Positions 16,822 to 25,700 of a DNA stretch of 39,111 bases are shown piece after piece; the first letter of the stretch is position 1, and every line of letters begins with the position of its first letter. This DNA comes from Alphaproteobacteria bacterium. Its GTDB lineage: Bacteria > Bacteroidota > Bacteroidia > Bacteroidales > FEN-979. Made by a program: the position numbers and the translations under genes. A model generated the notes under the pieces. That model made no database searches. It saw nothing but the letters and a program-made list of their open reading frames with translations, and was not told the origin of the DNA. The DNA lies in assembly GCA_009928665.1 (NCBI GenBank), contig SACF01000041.1, positions 1 through 39,111 of the forward strand, written 5' to 3'.

Positions 16822-17349
16822 ATGAAACAACGGGTAATTTTTCTGATCCTCATGGCATTTCCCATCTGGGCAGCTGGTCAGAAAATCGTTCTGAACGATT
16901 CGCTGAATTATTACAAGTTCGTGGCTGAAGCCTATTTTGATATGGTCGGCGATTATGCCTCTTCGGCGAATTATCTGACAAAGGCCATTCGTCTCGATCC
17001 GATGGATTTCGAATTATACCAACTCCGGGCATTGTCGCGTGGCAATACAGGAATGACTCGGGGCGAAGTAGCCGATTACACTCGGGTCATTCAGTTGGAT
17101 CCGAGCAACATTGCTGCCTTTGTCAGAAGGGCTGCGGCACTGATGAAACTGAAACGGTACGAAGAAGCTATTCGTGACCTGGATTTTCTCATCCAGGTCG
17201 ATCCCCAATATTATGGCTACTATTTCGATCGCGGAACAGCAAAACTGAACTTGAATGATGAAGCAGGAGCCTGCAGCGATTTCAGGATTGCCGTTAGTTT
17301 GGGCAGCCTCCCGGCTTACCTGCAAGTTTATGAGCTGTGCCTGGAATAA
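16822..17349 (+). CDS. Small exported TPR protein
   Basis: This 175-residue protein has a signal peptide (MKQRVIFLILMAFPIWAAG-Q) and about three to four tetratricopeptide repeats; AIRLDPMDFELYQLRALSRG, VIQLDPSNIAAFVRRAAALM and LIQVDPQYYGYYFDRGTAKL show the repeated spacing. TPR units mediate protein contacts, here probably in the periplasm. It begins 35 bp after the ferredoxin-NuoB fusion gene and is likely the last gene of that transcript, although nothing in the sequence ties it to the Ehr-type complex. The ATG at 16822 is chosen because it starts the signal peptide. Confidence 0.8.
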   Translation: MKQRVIFLILMAFPIWAAGQKIVLNDSLNYYKFVAEAYFDMVGDYASSANYLTKAIRLDPMDFELYQLRALSRGNTGMTRGEVADYTRVIQLDPSNIAAFVRRAAALMKLKRYEEAIRDLDFLIQVDPQYYGYYFDRGTAKLNLNDEAGACSDFRIAVSLGSLPAYLQVYELCLE

Positions 17350-17420
17350 ACACCCGGGGTATAAAAATCCCGGCGCTTGCAGAAGGTACAATACCCCGCT
17401 GCCTTAAAGCGAAATTGGGG

Positions 17421-17439
17421 TCCGGGAGCCATCCCCGGA
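17421..17439 (-). terminator. Weak hairpin after first giant gene
   Basis: TCCGGG and CCCGGA form a 6-bp stem with a 7-nt loop, 22 bp beyond the minus-strand stop at 17462. No T tract is seen. A larger repeat, CGGGGTAT / ATACCCCG at 17355-17362 and 17391-17398, lies nearby between the converging genes. Confidence 0.3.
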
Positions 17440-17461
17440 TTCATACCCGTGATTAACCCGC

Positions 17462-20400
17462 TTACCGGGCAATCACCAGTTTGAACACCTCCTGTCGCTC
17501 AGGATTACTGATTCTCACGAAATATAATCCGCCGGGAACACCCGACAGGTCGATTTCAACAGCCTGTTCCAGGTGTATCCTTTGCGAGTGAACGCGTTCA
17601 CCCCGGACCCCAAAAATTTCCACCTGCACCGGGCCCGGTGTAATTGAACCTTTTGCCATCAGCGTGAACCGGCCGGCAGTCGGATTGGGGAAGATCGTAA
17701 ACCGGGAATTATCCTGATCGGAAACGGTAGGGGATTCAACGCCGGTTACCACCGCTACCATCGCGGGAGGCAGCATTCCGCAATAGGTATTGGTTGTGGT
17801 AATGTACCCATGAAGGTATCCCCCGTGTACGACCCGCGTCCCGTAACGGTACAGGATGTTCATACCGGCAATCATGGTGGCGCTGCCTCCGTTTTGCACC
17901 ACGAAGGTGGTGCCTCCGCCTGCAACAGTAATGGTGTTTAGGGCATCATAACAGGCTGTCTGACTGGGTGCAACCACCCCCGATACCGCGGTATTCAGTT
18001 CAATTACATGCATGGTGATCATATCTGAAATGGCAGGATTACCTGTAATACAAGGTGCATTGGATGTCAGAACACACCATATCTGGTCTCCGTCGTTCGG
18101 AACATAGGAATAGGTCTGTTGGTTGGTCCCTACATTGGCTGCATTGACCTTCCACTGATAAGCCGGACTGGTACCGCCATTCACCGGAGTTGCCGTGAAG
18201 GTGACGGTCGTTCCCGTTGGTACCGGGTTCCCGGATGCCACGATGGTTACACCGACCGGGAAGGAGGTGCCGACCGTAACGGTAACAGTACCTGTAGCAG
18301 TCATTCCTAGTCCGTCGGTAACAGTAACCGTGTAAATTGTTGTTACGGCAGGATTTGCAACGGGGTTGGCGATGGCCGGATTTGACAATCCCGTAGCCGG
18401 GCTCCAAAGGTAGGTGTAGGGAGTCGTTGCTCCCGAAGCGTTGGCATTCAATTGTGAAGTGACGCCCTGACAAATGGCAGGAGGCACGGCGGTAGGATTT
18501 ATCTGCAGCGCTGTTATCCATAGGATCAGTGAAAAGGGATCATCGTCGTAAACCTCACCCGAAAAGTCGCCGGAAGCATCGACAAAATAAACTCTTCCCG
18601 TGTTGAGGTTTTTACGCACATTGCTGTTCCCACCCCAGGTGTTGGCCGGGAAAATGGCGTTGTGAACCGTGAGAATCTGGTCGTTTTCGAGGTTAAGGAG
18701 GGTACCTCCCGCGGCGCCCTCCGAAAAGCTACATCCCCTAAAGGCATGGTCGCTGTTTACAGTGGCGCCGGCTCTGACGAAAACGCCATTGGATGAGGTA
18801 TGGCTGAAATTACAATAGTCGGCGGCAAGGGTGCCCCCGGGATTGATGTTGAAGTTAAACCGCGCCGTACTTGTGTTTGCCCAAATGGCCGCCATATCAC
18901 CCGGGATTCCTGTGATTTCCAGTGTCCCCCCGCTGTTGACATTCAGGTTGTTCAGATTGGTCATGATCAGGGAAGATCCATTCGGAACTGCCAGTTTCCC
19001 CGTTGAATTTACATTGACATCACCGGTAATGAACAACTGTTGTCCGTTCAGATCATAGGTTCCTGTTTCGACGGTAAAATCACCGATGTAATCCAGATTG
19101 ACATTTCCGACCTGCGATACCGACCCCGTAGCTGTCTTGTCGATGATTACATGGTGAAAACTGCCGTAATTGCTTTGATACCTTAATACAGAATTCAAAT
19201 TCCCCTCAAATCTGAAGGTGTTTTGCGCCACGTCATTAACCAGATTACCCGAAGCATTTACGAGGAAGTGACGACCTACCCGGTGCGTGAAACCGGGATC
19301 GTCGTCATTCCATCCACCACTGTTGATGATGATGTCGCGTTTGGCGAAAACAGGATCGTCGGGTCTGAATTGACCTGCGGCTTTGTCAATCTTCAGGCTG
19401 CTGAATTCCATTTCAGAACCTGAGTATGCGGACTGATCCACAATCCCGTTAAAGACCACCGTGGAATAATATCCCGGATCAAATCCGGTACTGGTGGAAT
19501 AGCCGGAGTTGACATTGGTCCAGTCTTTTGCCACATAAATTTCCGGACCGTACGCATCATTTGCATTCAATCCTGCCCCCGGGGCAATATAAATATTCCC
19601 CATAAGGTAAAGATTGGCAGGTTCGTTAAGCTCCACACAACCATCCTTAATCCAGAAATAGTCCAAACAGGTTACATTCTGGTTGATTTCCAGCGCGTCA
19701 AAAAAGTTGAAGGTTTTTTCAATCGTTAACCCGTAAAATGTTTCGGGGGTAAGAATATCGGCATCCTGATCCCCATCAAAGGTCACCACGCTGGTTCCTT
19801 CCTCGAAGCCAGCCGTCCCAACCTGGTTGTTCCAGTTGCCGGCCACATGGATTACACTGATGCCGGCCGACAGGGTACCCGACAGAATCGTTACATTTCC
19901 GTTAACATCGGCGGTAAGATCCACCCATACCGAACCGGATGAAGAGGCATCATGCCGATCATTAAAGCCGGTTCCGGCGGAGATGGCCGGGGCAGTTACT
20001 TCCTTATTGATCAGAATGCTGTAAACCGAGCCGTTCACCCCTGAAAAGTTATTTTTCGTGTAAAACTGAACATCGCCCGGACCATAAAACTCGATCGTTC
20101 CGCCATCGGGATTAAAAGTCGTACTTAATACCTGAAATCCACCGGTGGTCCTGATAATTCCGCCGGTGATGTTTTCAGTAAACGTGTTACCTGAGGTAAG
20201 ATCGGTTACGTAAATCCCGACCTCTTTAAAGTCGAGGATTCCGCCCGACATGGTGATCCCGCCATCGGAAAGATGTGGCCATGCGCTGAAATCAAATCCG
20301 GTTCCTCCGAAAACATTGAATATACCGCCCGAAATATTGAGAAATCCGTTCAGATCGACCGGGCCATCGTCATTATGCAGGTTAATCGTTGCACCCGGTG

Positions 20401-22423
20401 ATAAGGTAAACGATCCGAAGATTCCGGAATCGGAAAGATCGTTGGCCGTGAAAGCGCCTGAAATCACCTCGATGCCCCCGGCAGTCCATTCATAACTGGC
20501 GCAGGTCACGTTGGGACCGTCAATTTTTAAGTTACCCCCTAACGGTTTATCAACTTCAAGGATGTTGAATTGTTCGGCGGAACAGTTTTGCGGATAGTTC
20601 CCGCCATTGAAAATGACGGTGCTGGTACCCTGGTTGAATCCCGGAATCCCTACCTGGTTGTCCCAGTCGCCTCCCACCGCGATGGTCTTATCCTGGGGAT
20701 TAAAAGTTCCCGTGAGGATCGTCAGGTCACCTTTAATCGTCAGCACATCCGTATAGGTACTGTTGAAACTGACTCCGGTCGACGGCGTGAGCGTGAGGTT
20801 GTTGATAAAATCGCCCACGTTGGGTTTGATATATTGGGCAATGCCATCGAGAACCAGGGTCCCGTTGTGAAAATAGAAATGGTTCTCGTTGAAAAATCCA
20901 CCCCTTAGGATCAGTGCATCGTCGGATAAGCACTCGAACGTTGCCCCGGGTTGGATCGAAAAGTAACCGTTGACGGGAACGTCAACGCTGGTACTGTTGT
21001 TCAGCGTGAGTTTACTTCCTGCCGTCTTGGAAATTTTCACGTTATTGAACGCACAAAAGTTTGAATTTGACTGGATCCAGGCATCCGTATTCCCCTCAAA
21101 ATTCACGGTACCGTCTGTCATGAAGATGTTGGCCATGCCCATGAATTTCCAGTTGCCATAGACCTTGATCTCAGCCGCGGCAGTTATTGATGCGGTGGAT
21201 CCCCCCTCCCATAAAAAATCACCCGTCACAATCAGGCTACCGGCATCATGACTCATGCCAAGCTGACCTGAAACATCGATGGTCCCGTTTACTGTAAGGG
21301 TTCCGGCCACGATTTGAAGGGTAGCGCCCGCACCGAGGGTCAGATTGTTGCAATTGCCTGTTCCGAGGGGCAGGATCGGGGTGTTGGCGTACCCGCTGTA
21401 AATGGTCACATCCACATCCGGGGTCGGAACGCAGGTCGCACTCCAGTTGTAAGGGTTGTTCCAGTTGTGGTCGGTATTCCCCTCCCAATTCCCGGCGGCT
21501 TCGGCCAGATTGAGGTAAAAAGTATGAGTTCCGGCCACGATATTGTTATCGTCTAACAGGATGTAATAGGTCGTTCCGGCTTCCATAAGAACGTACCCGT
21601 AAGTTCCGGTTGAATTGATATGACTGATGCAGTTCCAGCCAATGGCCGAACAGGCGGTGTTCCACATGTAATCGACCGCTCCGCCGGCCGCTGTTACAGT
21701 TACACTGTATCTTCCAGTCGTTGCTGGGACGAAACTGAAGAGTTTTTCCTTGCCGGGACAGGGGTATCCACAGGGGGTATTCGTAGTGGTGAACCAGACC
21801 CCGGCACCGCCACCATTGTATGTCTGTTGATACCCGGAACCGGTACCACCGATTGAGGTAACCGCGTCGCAGGGATTTAAAAAGATGAAAAAGGTATGTT
21901 CACTGGCGCTGGTGGTGATGTCGTCAAGCAGAATATAATAGGTTGTCCCGGCGGTCCAGGCCAACGATCCGTAAGTGCCGGGAGTGTTCACATTCGCGAC
22001 GCAACTCCATCCTGTTGGGGAACAGGAGCCGGCCCGCCACATATAATTTACAAAACTCCCGGTGGCCGAAGTCACCGCTATGCTGTAATTTCCGGTAACC
22101 CCGGGGGTGAAGCTGTAAACCTGCTCAATTCCCGGGGAGTAATAATTGCAGGCGTTAAGTATCGTGTTGAACCATACCCCGGTACCTTCGCCCAGGTAGG
22201 TCTGTGAATTCTGCGACCCGCCGGTTCCCAGCGATATGATGTTGCTGCAGGGATCGACCGTGACCTGCTTAACGGGAGCGCTCGGGTCGCTTTGGCGCTG
22301 CAACCATCCGTCAGCATGCCGGTCGTTAAGGTTTCTGATTCCGTCGGGAATGATCATCGATAATAAGTTTCCTGAGTACACAATCATTGCGAGCAGTGCA
22401 ATGAAAAAAATCCTGTTTTTCAT
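17462..22423 (-). CDS. Giant secreted protein with type IX sorting domain
   Basis: This 1653-residue exported protein starts with a signal-like segment (KNRIFFIALLAMIVYSGNLL). Two copies of a module of about 110 residues follow (C-x-x-I-x-S-L/I-G-GTGS, a Tyr-rich core, GTYGSL, TYYILLDD, HTF) at about residues 55-310. A long region with many short beta-strand repeats (GDWDNQVG, TVVFNG, INKEVT and similar; about 320-1280) looks like a beta-solenoid. Two Ig/PKD-like domains come next, and then a type-A type IX C-terminal domain (FTIFPNPTAGRFTLMAKG ... VRISNPERQEVFKLVIAR). It is expected to cross the outer membrane by the Por system and be anchored at the surface. Role unknown, possibly adhesion. 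It is paralogous to the next gene upstream. Confidence 0.9.
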   Translation of the reverse strand: MKNRIFFIALLAMIVYSGNLLSMIIPDGIRNLNDRHADGWLQRQSDPSAPVKQVTVDPCSNIISLGTGGSQNSQTYLGEGTGVWFNTILNACNYYSPGIEQVYSFTPGVTGNYSIAVTSATGSFVNYMWRAGSCSPTGWSCVANVNTPGTYGSLAWTAGTTYYILLDDITTSASEHTFFIFLNPCDAVTSIGGTGSGYQQTYNGGGAGVWFTTTNTPCGYPCPGKEKLFSFVPATTGRYSVTVTAAGGAVDYMWNTACSAIGWNCISHINSTGTYGYVLMEAGTTYYILLDDNNIVAGTHTFYLNLAEAAGNWEGNTDHNWNNPYNWSATCVPTPDVDVTIYSGYANTPILPLGTGNCNNLTLGAGATLQIVAGTLTVNGTIDVSGQLGMSHDAGSLIVTGDFLWEGGSTASITAAAEIKVYGNWKFMGMANIFMTDGTVNFEGNTDAWIQSNSNFCAFNNVKISKTAGSKLTLNNSTSVDVPVNGYFSIQPGATFECLSDDALILRGGFFNENHFYFHNGTLVLDGIAQYIKPNVGDFINNLTLTPSTGVSFNSTYTDVLTIKGDLTILTGTFNPQDKTIAVGGDWDNQVGIPGFNQGTSTVIFNGGNYPQNCSAEQFNILEVDKPLGGNLKIDGPNVTCASYEWTAGGIEVISGAFTANDLSDSGIFGSFTLSPGATINLHNDDGPVDLNGFLNISGGIFNVFGGTGFDFSAWPHLSDGGITMSGGILDFKEVGIYVTDLTSGNTFTENITGGIIRTTGGFQVLSTTFNPDGGTIEFYGPGDVQFYTKNNFSGVNGSVYSILINKEVTAPAISAGTGFNDRHDASSSGSVWVDLTADVNGNVTILSGTLSAGISVIHVAGNWNNQVGTAGFEEGTSVVTFDGDQDADILTPETFYGLTIEKTFNFFDALEINQNVTCLDYFWIKDGCVELNEPANLYLMGNIYIAPGAGLNANDAYGPEIYVAKDWTNVNSGYSTSTGFDPGYYSTVVFNGIVDQSAYSGSEMEFSSLKIDKAAGQFRPDDPVFAKRDIIINSGGWNDDDPGFTHRVGRHFLVNASGNLVNDVAQNTFRFEGNLNSVLRYQSNYGSFHHVIIDKTATGSVSQVGNVNLDYIGDFTVETGTYDLNGQQLFITGDVNVNSTGKLAVPNGSSLIMTNLNNLNVNSGGTLEITGIPGDMAAIWANTSTARFNFNINPGGTLAADYCNFSHTSSNGVFVRAGATVNSDHAFRGCSFSEGAAGGTLLNLENDQILTVHNAIFPANTWGGNSNVRKNLNTGRVYFVDASGDFSGEVYDDDPFSLILWITALQINPTAVPPAICQGVTSQLNANASGATTPYTYLWSPATGLSNPAIANPVANPAVTTIYTVTVTDGLGMTATGTVTVTVGTSFPVGVTIVASGNPVPTGTTVTFTATPVNGGTSPAYQWKVNAANVGTNQQTYSYVPNDGDQIWCVLTSNAPCITGNPAISDMITMHVIELNTAVSGVVAPSQTACYDALNTITVAGGGTTFVVQNGGSATMIAGMNILYRYGTRVVHGGYLHGYITTTNTYCGMLPPAMVAVVTGVESPTVSDQDNSRFTIFPNPTAGRFTLMAKGSITPGPVQVEIFGVRGERVHSQRIHLEQAVEIDLSGVPGGLYFVRISNPERQEVFKLVIAR
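17622..17711. repeat. Duplicated type IX sorting-domain segment, copy 1
   Basis: This 90-bp stretch matches 22905-22994 at 87 of 90 positions by direct comparison. Surrounding sequence of the two genes is much more diverged, which suggests gene conversion or a recent partial duplication. Confidence 0.85.
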
Positions 22424-22545
22424 AGTCCTAAATGTTGGTGAATGAATGAATTAAAACCGGTAAAAACAGTGGGGTGAGTTGGTTCGAGCGATCGCTGTCG
22501 GGGAAATATTACAGTCGGAAACGCTTTTCAGGTTGTGATACAAAA

Positions 22546-22577
22546 CAAATATATAACATTTTACAGGGGAAATCAAA
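22546..22577 (-). promoter_or_regulatory. Bacteroidota-type promoter of 1653-aa gene
   Basis: On the minus strand TTTG (22577-22574) is followed after exactly 20 nt by TATATTTG (22553-22546), a perfect match to the -33/-7 consensus. It leaves a leader of about 115 nt before the ATG at 22423. Confidence 0.75.
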
Positions 22578-22668
22578 TAAATCTCATGGAATTTAAATCA
22601 TCAAATAATTTAAATACCTCAATATGATCCCCCAAAAAATACGGGAAAACAACGAAAAGTCCATTAAT

Positions 22669-22704
22669 TCCGGGACGCCGGCAGCTTGCCTGAAGCGCCC
22701 CGGA
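22669..22704 (-). terminator. Putative terminator of 1920-aa gene
   Basis: In the minus-strand RNA, a 10-bp stem (TCCGGGGCGC with GCGTCCCGGA, one G-U pair) encloses a 16-nt loop, about 40 nt beyond the stop at 22745. The following sequence is only moderately T-rich. Confidence 0.5.
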
Positions 22705-22744
22705 TGAAAAGGGAATGATCCTGAATTGCGGATCGCCAAATGTT

Positions 22745-25700
22745 CTATCGGGTGATGGCCAGTTTTAAAATCTCCTGATGTTCTTCGCTACGCACCCTTA
22801 CGAGATAGATCCCGGCCGGAGCTCCCGGCAATTCCAGGTCATGTTTCAGGTTCAGGAAAAATTCTTCTGACCGGATGCGTTCACCCCGCATCCCGAAAAT
22901 TTCGACCTGCACCGGGCCCGGTGTAATTGAACCTTTTGCCATCAGCGTGAACCGTCCGGTAGTCGGGTTGGGGAAGATCGTAAACCGGGAATTATTCTGA
23001 TCGGAAACAGGATATAGTTCAACGCCGGTTACCACCCCAACCATCGCGGGCGGCAGCATTCCGCAATAGGTGTTGGTTGTCGTGATATAGCCGTGCAGAT
23101 AGCCACCCGGCTCGACCTGGGTGCCTTCGAGAAAAAGAATTTTCTGGCCGGCAATCAGGGTCGCCGAAGCGCCGTTCTGAACGATGAAAGTTGTACCACT
23201 TCCCGCGACAGTGATGGTGTTCAACGCATCAAAGCAAACCGAAAGAGGCGCCGGCACGGTACCGTTTACCGTGGTGTTCGCTTGGATAACTGTCATTTCC
23301 ATGATGTTGGAAGTGGCAGGATTCCCCGAAACACAAGGCTCCGAGGAGGTCAGGCTGCACCATACCTGGTCGTTGTTGGCGGGGGGATAGCTGTAAGTCG
23401 ACAAGCCGGATCCCACGGGAATACCGTTAACCAGCCATTGGTAAGCAGGTATGGCACCGCCGTTGACGGGCGTTGCGGTAAAGGTTACGAAAGTTCCCGT
23501 TGGTACCGGGTTGGCCGAAGCTACAATGGATACGCTGACCGGCAGCAACGGATTGACCGTCACGGTGACCTGATCGGTGGCTGAACTCCCCAGGGCATCG
23601 GTGACGACTACCGAATAGGTTGTGGTTACCGAAGGACTTGCAACAGGCTGGCTGCTCGCAGGATCCGAAAGCGAACCCGAAGGAGACCAGAGGTAGGTAA
23701 AAGGCCCTAATCCGCCGGTCACGTTGGCATTCAACTGTGAGGTGCCTCCGGTGCAGATACTCCCTGGAGTGGCTGTGGCATCGACTGCCAGGGAGGGAAC
23801 CCAGCTGATCCTTCCGTAAACATCGTTATCATAATTTTCTCCTGAAAAGACCCCCGTGTAATCGACAAAATAAACCTGTCCCTGGTTGACCGTCTTGGTA
23901 ACGTTACTTGCCCCACCCCAGGTGTTGGGCGGGAAATTTGCATCGCGGATGGTCAGCGTCTGGTTATTTTCGATTCTGAGGAGGGTTCCGCCTGCATAAC
24001 CGTCATAAAACATGCAGCCCCTGAAGGCATGCGCGGGATCGACGGTTGCTCCCGAGTTCACCAGCACTCCCGGCGAAGCAAAAAACCGGAATGTACAGTG
24101 ATCGGCGGCAATGGTGCCTCCGGCAAAAACACTCAGATTGCCATAATTGCCGGAACCAACCCCGCGAACGGTTGCATTGTTCCCGGGTTCTCCCTGGATA
24201 CTGAGCGTTCCGCTGTTGTTTACGTTCAGTGTATGCTGATTCCCGATAACCAGGTCGGAACCGCCCGGGACCTGCATGATCCCTCCGGCGTTGATGTTCA
24301 TGTCGCCATCGACAAAAAGGTGATTGCCATTCACCTGGTAGGTTCCTTCGTCGATCGTTAAATTCCCCGCGAACTGGCAACTGGTATTTCCTACCTGGGT
24401 TACGGTATATCCCGTTGCTTTATCGATGGTCAGATGGTGAAAATATCCCGATCCGGATGAATAGGTCAGGGTCGAATTCATGTTACCTGCGAATATCACC
24501 GTGTTCGGATGGTAGGCATTGTGGAAACTCCCGGAGGAATTGACCGTGAAATGCCGGTATAACGTATGGGTCAGTCCTCCGATATAATCTTCCCAGATAC
24601 CGTTGCTGAGGGTAATATCCCGGTTGGCAAAAATGTTGTCGTTGGGACGGAACTGACCTGCGGACTTGTCGACTACCAACGTGCTGAATTCTTCCTGCGG
24701 GCAGGAGGTCGAGACCTCCTGGTCGGTGGTACCGTTAAAGGTCACAGTCGAATAATTTCCGGGATCGAAACCAATGGTGGTTGAATAGGTGGTGTTGTTA
24801 TTAACCCAGTTCTTTCCCACCTGAATGTTCGGGCCGTAAGAGTCGTTGGCATTTAATCCGGCATTCAGGGCGATGCTCACATTGCCTAAAATGGTGAGAT
24901 CGGCAGGTGAATCCAGCTCCATTGTGCCGTCGGTTATGGTCAGATCATTGCCGACGGTTACATCGCTCAGCAGATTCAATCCATTGAAGGAGGAATAAGT
25001 TTTATTTAATTCAAGGTTGTAAAACATTTCGGTTGATACAATATTTGCCCCCGTCGACCCGTCAAATACCACCGTTCCGGTTCCCTGCAGGAATCCCGGC
25101 GTTCCTACCTGGTTGTCCCAGGTTCCGGAGATGTTGATTTGGTGACTGTTCGCGTTCAGGATGCCTGATGTCAGCGTGAAATTCCCATTAATATCGGCAA
25201 CGTTCGACATGTTGACGGTCGCAGTCATAGGCGCATCAGTTACCGTAAGTCCGTCGCGGCTGCGGATTACCGGATGTTCACCCGCTGTTCCCAATTGATC
25301 AGTCGCCGATTTGTTGATCAGGATATTTGCAATATATCCACTGTTGGTTGTACAGAAGTTGCCGTCGACCGGCCCGTAAAATTCGATGGTCCCGCCCGAT
25401 GGGGTAAAGTCGGAACGGTCGACCGTGAACCCGCGGGAAGTACGGATGGTTCCCCCCGTGATGTTTTCGGTGAAGTTACGCGTATTATAGACTTGTACGC
25501 CCACCTCTTTGATGTCAAGGATCCCTCCCGACATGGTGATGCCGCCATCGGCAGCCCAGGGCCAGTAACTGTCGAGTCCCAGACCTCCGTAAATGTTGAA
25601 GTTCCCTCCGTAAATGTACAAATACCCATCCAGGTCGACCCATCCGTTGTTGTTGGTCAAATTGATGGTACCCCCGGGATTGACATAAAAACTGCCGTAA

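Larger units (their letters stand above)
22424..22744. other. Intergenic region between the two giant genes
   Basis: These 321 bases contain a promoter for the downstream gene (22546-22577), a hairpin that may terminate the upstream gene (22669-22704), and an AT-rich stretch around 22555-22640. No credible short gene was seen on either strand. Confidence 0.6.
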
